DNA of 64,000 nucleotides from Flavobacterium gyeonganense (lineage in GTDB: Bacteria > Bacteroidota > Bacteroidia > Flavobacteriales > Flavobacteriaceae). Where the stretch lies: positions 2,046,001 through 2,110,000 of the forward strand of contig NZ_CP121112.1 in assembly GCF_029625295.1 (NCBI RefSeq), given 5' to 3'. The notes beneath the pieces were generated by a model, which worked only from the letters and a program-made list of their open reading frames with translations, did no database searches and had not been told where the DNA came from. Each line of letters opens with the position of its first letter. The first letter of the stretch is position 1. Positions 60,280-64,000 of the stretch are shown here, piece after piece. Position numbers and translations under genes: made by a program.

Positions 60280-62559
60280 TTAATTTATACTTGCTTTGAA
60301 CATTTTTAACTCATCCCACGTAAATTCATCACCGTGTTTTTCTTTTAATCCGTTTAGGGATTCCTCCTGATAAAATTCGAAAGCATCACGCAGTGCCAGT
60401 ATCTTATCGTACGGTAGAACATCCGAGATTTCGATTTTTTTTGCCTGAATCAATTTAACCAAATGCATTTCAATAGTTTGTACAGTAAGCTTACGCATTC
60501 GGGCAATATCCTGAACCGAATTTTTCTCGATCCACAAATCATATGTTTCTTCTACGGTGGTTTTCTTAATTGTTTTTGGCTCGTTCTTATCTAATTTTTT
60601 CGAGGTATAGCGTACAATTGGCTCATCTAACTTGAAAATATCGATATTGCTCATTTTAAACTCGTCACGTATTTTCGAAATCTTATCTGATTTGTAATTT
60701 TTAATCGCTGTAGACGTTAATTTTTCCCTGCAGATGGTTTCTCCCGAAACAACTATTTCGATCAGTAATTTGGCCTTCATTAAGCGTAAAACAGCCTTTG
60801 TCTGAAGATCATCCAATAAGACTAATTCTTCATAAAATTCTTTTACTTTTTTGAATTTCTGAATTTCAGCCATTTTCTGAAGAAGATCTGTAACCAATTT
60901 ATCCATTGGTTTAAAAAAATACTCATAGGCCGCCACTACCCTTTCCTGGACGAAAAATAAATCAACGGTTTCTTTACTAAAAATTTTATTTAGCTGATGC
61001 ACAAACTTTTGCGAAGGATTTATTAGCAATTCAATTGTTTCAAGACGCTTATGAGCCCAAACGGAATGTTTTGATTTTTCGGAATTAGAAGCATTTTCGT
61101 TATAACTAAATCTGTGATTCCGCCATTCCTGAGCTAAGTCTGTCCAGTTAAAACTGTTAATCAAATAGTTATGAATAAAATTTTTGGTTTCAAAATGCAA
61201 ATGTTTTTCCAAAATATCTTCAGTTGCTTTATTCAAAGCATAATCCATTACATCCTGGTCGTTTGAAATACCATTCATTTGAAGCGGAGAAAGCAAAATA
61301 AGCCCTTTTAAGGACGTTAAACGAGACAATGCAACGTATGCTTGTCCTGGCAAAAAAACTTGCGATACATCAAGCGCAGCTTTCTCAAAAGTTAATCCCT
61401 GACTTTTATGTACCGTAATTGCCCAAGCCAATTTAAGCGGATAATGGGCAAAAGTCCCCAAAACCTCCTCTTCTATTTCTTTAGTAAGTTCATTAATTTT
61501 ATAGCGGATATTTTTCCACTCGTATTTTTCAACCTCAATCGTTTTGTTCTCTTCCGGAAAATGCACAAAGATTTCTTCCGGTGAAAGTGATTTTATAACA
61601 CCCATTTTTCCGTTAAAATACCTTTTATCAAAAGATAAATCGTTTTTGACAAACATGACCTGTGCTCCTACCTTCAATTTCAGATTTTCTTCGACCGGAA
61701 ATATTTTTTCGGGAAAATCGCCAACGATAAAAGGCTGATAAGCATACTCATTTCCGGCCAGATCACCAATTGCCTGCTCATTGATCGAATCAGCCTTTGC
61801 GTTGTGAGTTGTGAGCGTAATATAACCGGGATTATTCTTCAAATCAAAATCAGGTTTAACATATTCGTTTAAAATCTGAATATCCTGAGGCGTAATCTGA
61901 TTGTTTCGAAGATTGTTCAAAACCGATATAAAAGAATCATCAGTCTGGCGATAAATCTTAGATAATTCAATATAAAGCGGTGGATTTTGCTGAATTACAT
62001 GCGAATGAAAAAAGAATCTTCCTTTGTAATAATTGCGTAAAGTTCGCCATTCTTCATCCCGAATAACGGGTGGCAATTGCAATAAATCACCAATAAAAAG
62101 TACCTGAACACCTCCAAAAGCCTGTGTGTTTTTCCGCACTGTCTGCATCATAAAATCTATAGCATCCAGTAAATCAGCACGTAACATACTTACTTCATCA
62201 ATAATCAGCAATTCCATGTTACGAATCACATTACGCTTCACATTATTCATTTTGAAATGCCTGCGTAAAGTTTCCTTATTTTCAAATTTAACCGTTTCTG
62301 TAAACTGAGAATTATTTTCATACGAAGGAATAAAAGCCGAAAATGGCAGTTGAAACATCGAATGAATGGTTACTCCGCCAGCATTCAAGGCGGCGATTCC
62401 TGTTGGTGCAACAACCACCGTATTTTTATGTGTAGTAGCGATAATTTCACGTAAAAGTGTAGTCTTTCCTGTTCCGGCTTTACCCGTCAGGAATATCGAT
62501 TTTTGCGTTTGATTGATGAATTGTAAAGTGTAAGCTGCTGCTTCTGAAACGTTTTGCAT
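60280..62559 (-). CDS. Pif1/RecD2-like superfamily 1 helicase with C-terminal helix-turn-helix
   Basis: A 759-residue protein. Walker A is LTGKAGTGKTT (near residue 24-34), motif Ia VVAPTGIAALNAGG, Walker B LLIIDEVSML (near 116), GDLLQLPPV, and motif VI YVALSRLTSLKG near 415, all typical of Pif1/RecD-type 5'-3' helicases. The C-terminal 300 residues are helical and end with a winged or helix-turn-helix-like segment (VEETYDLWIEKNSVQDIARM...). The likely role is unwinding of DNA or structured DNA-RNA during replication or repair. The start ATG at 62559 gives a compact N-terminus directly before the ATPase core. Confidence 0.88.
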   Translation of the reverse strand: MQNVSEAAAYTLQFINQTQKSIFLTGKAGTGKTTLLREIIATTHKNTVVVAPTGIAALNAGGVTIHSMFQLPFSAFIPSYENNSQFTETVKFENKETLRRHFKMNNVKRNVIRNMELLIIDEVSMLRADLLDAIDFMMQTVRKNTQAFGGVQVLFIGDLLQLPPVIRDEEWRTLRNYYKGRFFFHSHVIQQNPPLYIELSKIYRQTDDSFISVLNNLRNNQITPQDIQILNEYVKPDFDLKNNPGYITLTTHNAKADSINEQAIGDLAGNEYAYQPFIVGDFPEKIFPVEENLKLKVGAQVMFVKNDLSFDKRYFNGKMGVIKSLSPEEIFVHFPEENKTIEVEKYEWKNIRYKINELTKEIEEEVLGTFAHYPLKLAWAITVHKSQGLTFEKAALDVSQVFLPGQAYVALSRLTSLKGLILLSPLQMNGISNDQDVMDYALNKATEDILEKHLHFETKNFIHNYLINSFNWTDLAQEWRNHRFSYNENASNSEKSKHSVWAHKRLETIELLINPSQKFVHQLNKIFSKETVDLFFVQERVVAAYEYFFKPMDKLVTDLLQKMAEIQKFKKVKEFYEELVLLDDLQTKAVLRLMKAKLLIEIVVSGETICREKLTSTAIKNYKSDKISKIRDEFKMSNIDIFKLDEPIVRYTSKKLDKNEPKTIKKTTVEETYDLWIEKNSVQDIARMRKLTVQTIEMHLVKLIQAKKIEISDVLPYDKILALRDAFEFYQEESLNGLKEKHGDEFTWDELKMFKASIN

Positions 62560-62605
62560 TGGGCGTATATTGAAAACTAAAAGTATTGCATTTTTATAAA
62601 ATAAA

Positions 62606-62637
62606 AAAACCTAAATCTGTTAATAGATTTAGGTTTT
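62606..62637. terminator. Terminator of the OmpH-like gene
   Basis: A 13-bp perfect inverted repeat (62606-62618 with 62625-62637) and a 6-nt loop. It follows the minus-strand stop at 62661 by 23 bp, with T-rich sequence after it on that strand. Confidence 0.85.
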
Positions 62638-62660
62638 AAAATAGTTAGTTATTTTGATTG

Positions 62661-63236
62661 TTATTTCTTAGCCTCTTCTTTAGTTGCAGCTTTGTCATCT
62701 GCTTTTGGCTCAGCTTTGTATTTATCGTTCAAAGCTTTGATAATTTCTTTTGTAATGTCATATTTATCTTCAGCATACAAAACAGTTGCAGCATCACCTG
62801 TACCGTAGATATAAGAATATCCGTTTTTCTTGCCGTAATCTTTAATGAATTTTTTCACACCGCTTACAAGAGAATCCATTTCAACTCCGCTTTCTTGTTG
62901 CAATTGCTGCGCTAATTGTTGTTGAGCATAACCCAATTGTTGTTCTCTCTTTTGTAATTCAGCACCTCTTTGTTGTGCCCAGGCCTGACCGTTTGCCTGT
63001 GCCTGACTTTGAAAATTAGCAGCATCTTGTTTGAAACGATTTATCTCAGCTTGCAGTTGTCTTCCTTTTTCTTCTGATTGGGCTTTGTATTTTGCTTCAA
63101 GGTCTTTTGCTTCAGTATACTCTTTCATCAAAACCGAAGTATCTACGTAAGCTGTTTTTACTTCCTTTACTTCAGCTGTTTTGTTACATGAAACAACGAA
63201 AACCGAAAGTGCGATAATTACTAATGCTTTTTTCAT
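62661..63236 (-). CDS. OmpH/Skp-family lipoprotein chaperone
   Basis: A 191-residue protein with a lipoprotein signal (VIIALSVFVVSCNKT, Cys near residue 17). The mature part begins with the Skp-type strand (KTAYVDTSVLMKEYTEAKD), then a long Gln-rich helical hairpin (about 45-120) and a return strand with GYSYIYGTGDAATVLYAED. Skp proteins cradle unfolded outer-membrane proteins in the periplasm; the lipid anchor here would tether it to a membrane. An Ala/Lys/Glu-rich tail ends the protein. TATTTTTG at 63270-63277 is a possible -7 element. Confidence 0.88.
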   Translation of the reverse strand: MKKALVIIALSVFVVSCNKTAEVKEVKTAYVDTSVLMKEYTEAKDLEAKYKAQSEEKGRQLQAEINRFKQDAANFQSQAQANGQAWAQQRGAELQKREQQLGYAQQQLAQQLQQESGVEMDSLVSGVKKFIKDYGKKNGYSYIYGTGDAATVLYAEDKYDITKEIIKALNDKYKAEPKADDKAATKEEAKK

Positions 63237-63269
63237 TTTATGAATTTCTATTTTTTAATGTATGGATGA

Positions 63270-63277
63270 CAAAAATA
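63270..63277 (-). promoter_or_regulatory. Predicted -7 element of the OmpH-like gene
   Basis: TATTTTTG on the minus strand, 33 bp before the ATG. No -33 TTG at normal spacing was found. Confidence 0.4.
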
Positions 63278-63481
63278 TAAAAAAATAAATAGCATCGACA
63301 GAAAGTTCAAAAAATGCTATAATTTTATCATATTAGTTTTATTTATGGACTAAAATTCAACTATAAGATATCATTATTAAAAGTGACTCTCATAGCTTTT
63401 ATTAGAGACGTTTTCTTTAAAAAGATAACACAAACCCTCGTTTTAACTGAGAAACCGTCTTAAATTCGCTTATTTTGTGTT

Positions 63482-64000
63482 TTAGCTGTTTTTTAGAACA
63501 TAAATATGAGATGAATACTCTTTTGTACTCGATGCTTTTAAATTTGATCTTAAACCAATAAAAAATGCACGGAGAAAATTCATTTTTCCTGTTTTGTATT
63601 TTTCAGAAAGAAGACTAACGTAAAATGAATCAAATTTCATTGGAAGAACTTTTTCTAATTTCATATCGACTTTTTCGAACAGCGATTTTATCGCTTTTTT
63701 TGAAAAATGCCAAAAATGAATTGGCACATCAAAAGCCGCCCAAAATTCTCCGTAATGTTTTGCGTCGAAAGATTTAAAATTTGGAACCGCAACAATTAAT
63801 GTTCCAGTTGGTTTTAACAAACGCTTCAATTCCTGAATTTGAAATTCTAAATTTGGAACGTGTTCTAAAACGTGCCACATGGTAATTACGTCAAAAGAAT
63901 TATTTTCTAAAGAAGCTGTTTCTTCTGCAAACGAAATTCCTTTTTGCTTAGCAATATTTTTTGCCCGGTCACTCGGTTCAATTCCAATTACGTTCCATCC
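63482..64000 (-). CDS. Class I SAM-dependent methyltransferase (5' end cut by window)
   Basis: The frame is open to the right edge, so the N-terminus (including the SAM-binding G-x-G loop) is missing; 172 codons are visible. The sequence shows the second half of a Methyltransf_11/23-type Rossmann fold: GWNVIGIEPSDRAKNIAKQ (acidic residue after strand 2), SFDVITMWHVLEHVPN (strand 4 motif) and LKPTGTLIVAVPNFKS (strand 5). FDVPIHFWHFSKKA is common in methyltransferases linked to cell-surface polysaccharide or quinone pathways. The substrate is not determinable from this fragment. Confidence 0.85.
   Translation of the reverse strand, partial: GWNVIGIEPSDRAKNIAKQKGISFAEETASLENNSFDVITMWHVLEHVPNLEFQIQELKRLLKPTGTLIVAVPNFKSFDAKHYGEFWAAFDVPIHFWHFSKKAIKSLFEKVDMKLEKVLPMKFDSFYVSLLSEKYKTGKMNFLRAFFIGLRSNLKASSTKEYSSHIYVLKNS

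Overview
The window looks like a chromosomal segment of a Flavobacterium-type gliding member of the Bacteroidota. The DNA is AT-rich, several genes are preceded by the Bacteroidota -7 promoter element TAnnTTTG, and many products carry lipoprotein or signal peptides. The centre is a gliding-motility locus with the order and domain make-up of sprC-sprD-sprB-sprF of Flavobacterium johnsoniae, including type IX secretion (T9SS) type B C-terminal domains and PorP/SprF-family partner proteins. I see no tRNA, rRNA, CRISPR array, insertion sequence or prophage. || Layout. Positions 1-3200: a truncated PlsC-type acyltransferase, then rnpA, an S41 processing protease and a decayed OmpA-like gene. Positions 3178-8590 (minus strand): an ElaA-like acetyltransferase, a DUF1579-type lipoprotein, a DUF4837-type lipoprotein, an MltD-like LysM transglycosylase and pgk. 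Positions 8846-10840 (minus): an apparent three-gene operon of an exported intradiol dioxygenase-like protein, a pirin-like protein and an unknown protein. Positions 11008-12797 (minus): an overlapping LytTR response regulator and LytS-type kinase. Positions 13033-50495 (minus): the adhesin locus. Positions 50944-54185 (plus): holB, a DoxX-like gene, an acyl-CoA thioesterase and recA. Positions 54527-64000: a possible small basic ORF, a second PlsC-type acyltransferase, trpS, dprA, a HU-SPOR cell-envelope protein, a coiled-coil exported protein, an exported unknown, a Pif1/RecD2-like helicase, an OmpH/Skp-like lipoprotein and a truncated SAM methyltransferase. || The gliding locus. A well-formed promoter (TTG-N19-TATTTTTG, minus strand, 50529-50558) precedes a small exported protein, a pectin-lyase-like exported protein, another small exported protein, then sprC, sprD, sprB and sprF, with a strong terminator at 12987-13020. 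SprB is predicted at 9446 residues. It holds two independent tandem arrays, four copies of 1782 bp and about four copies of 1740 bp. Each copy encodes about seven Ig-like SprB repeats. The two array units, and the diverged flanks, share the same cyclic order of domains, so the protein appears to have grown by repeated duplication of a seven-domain block. SprD carries 23 contiguous copies of a 51-bp (17-residue) coiled-coil repeat between its PorP/SprF domain and a SPOR-like tail. || Unusual signal. Five apparent frame breaks (OmpA-like remnant, 3' end of sprD, 5' end of sprC, the pectin-lyase-like gene and a small ORF after recA) each fall exactly on an A7 homopolymer of the coding strand. Changing each tract by one base restores a sensible protein. 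This could be homopolymer miscalling, real mutation or phase variation of the surface locus. It is the most decision-relevant observation here.
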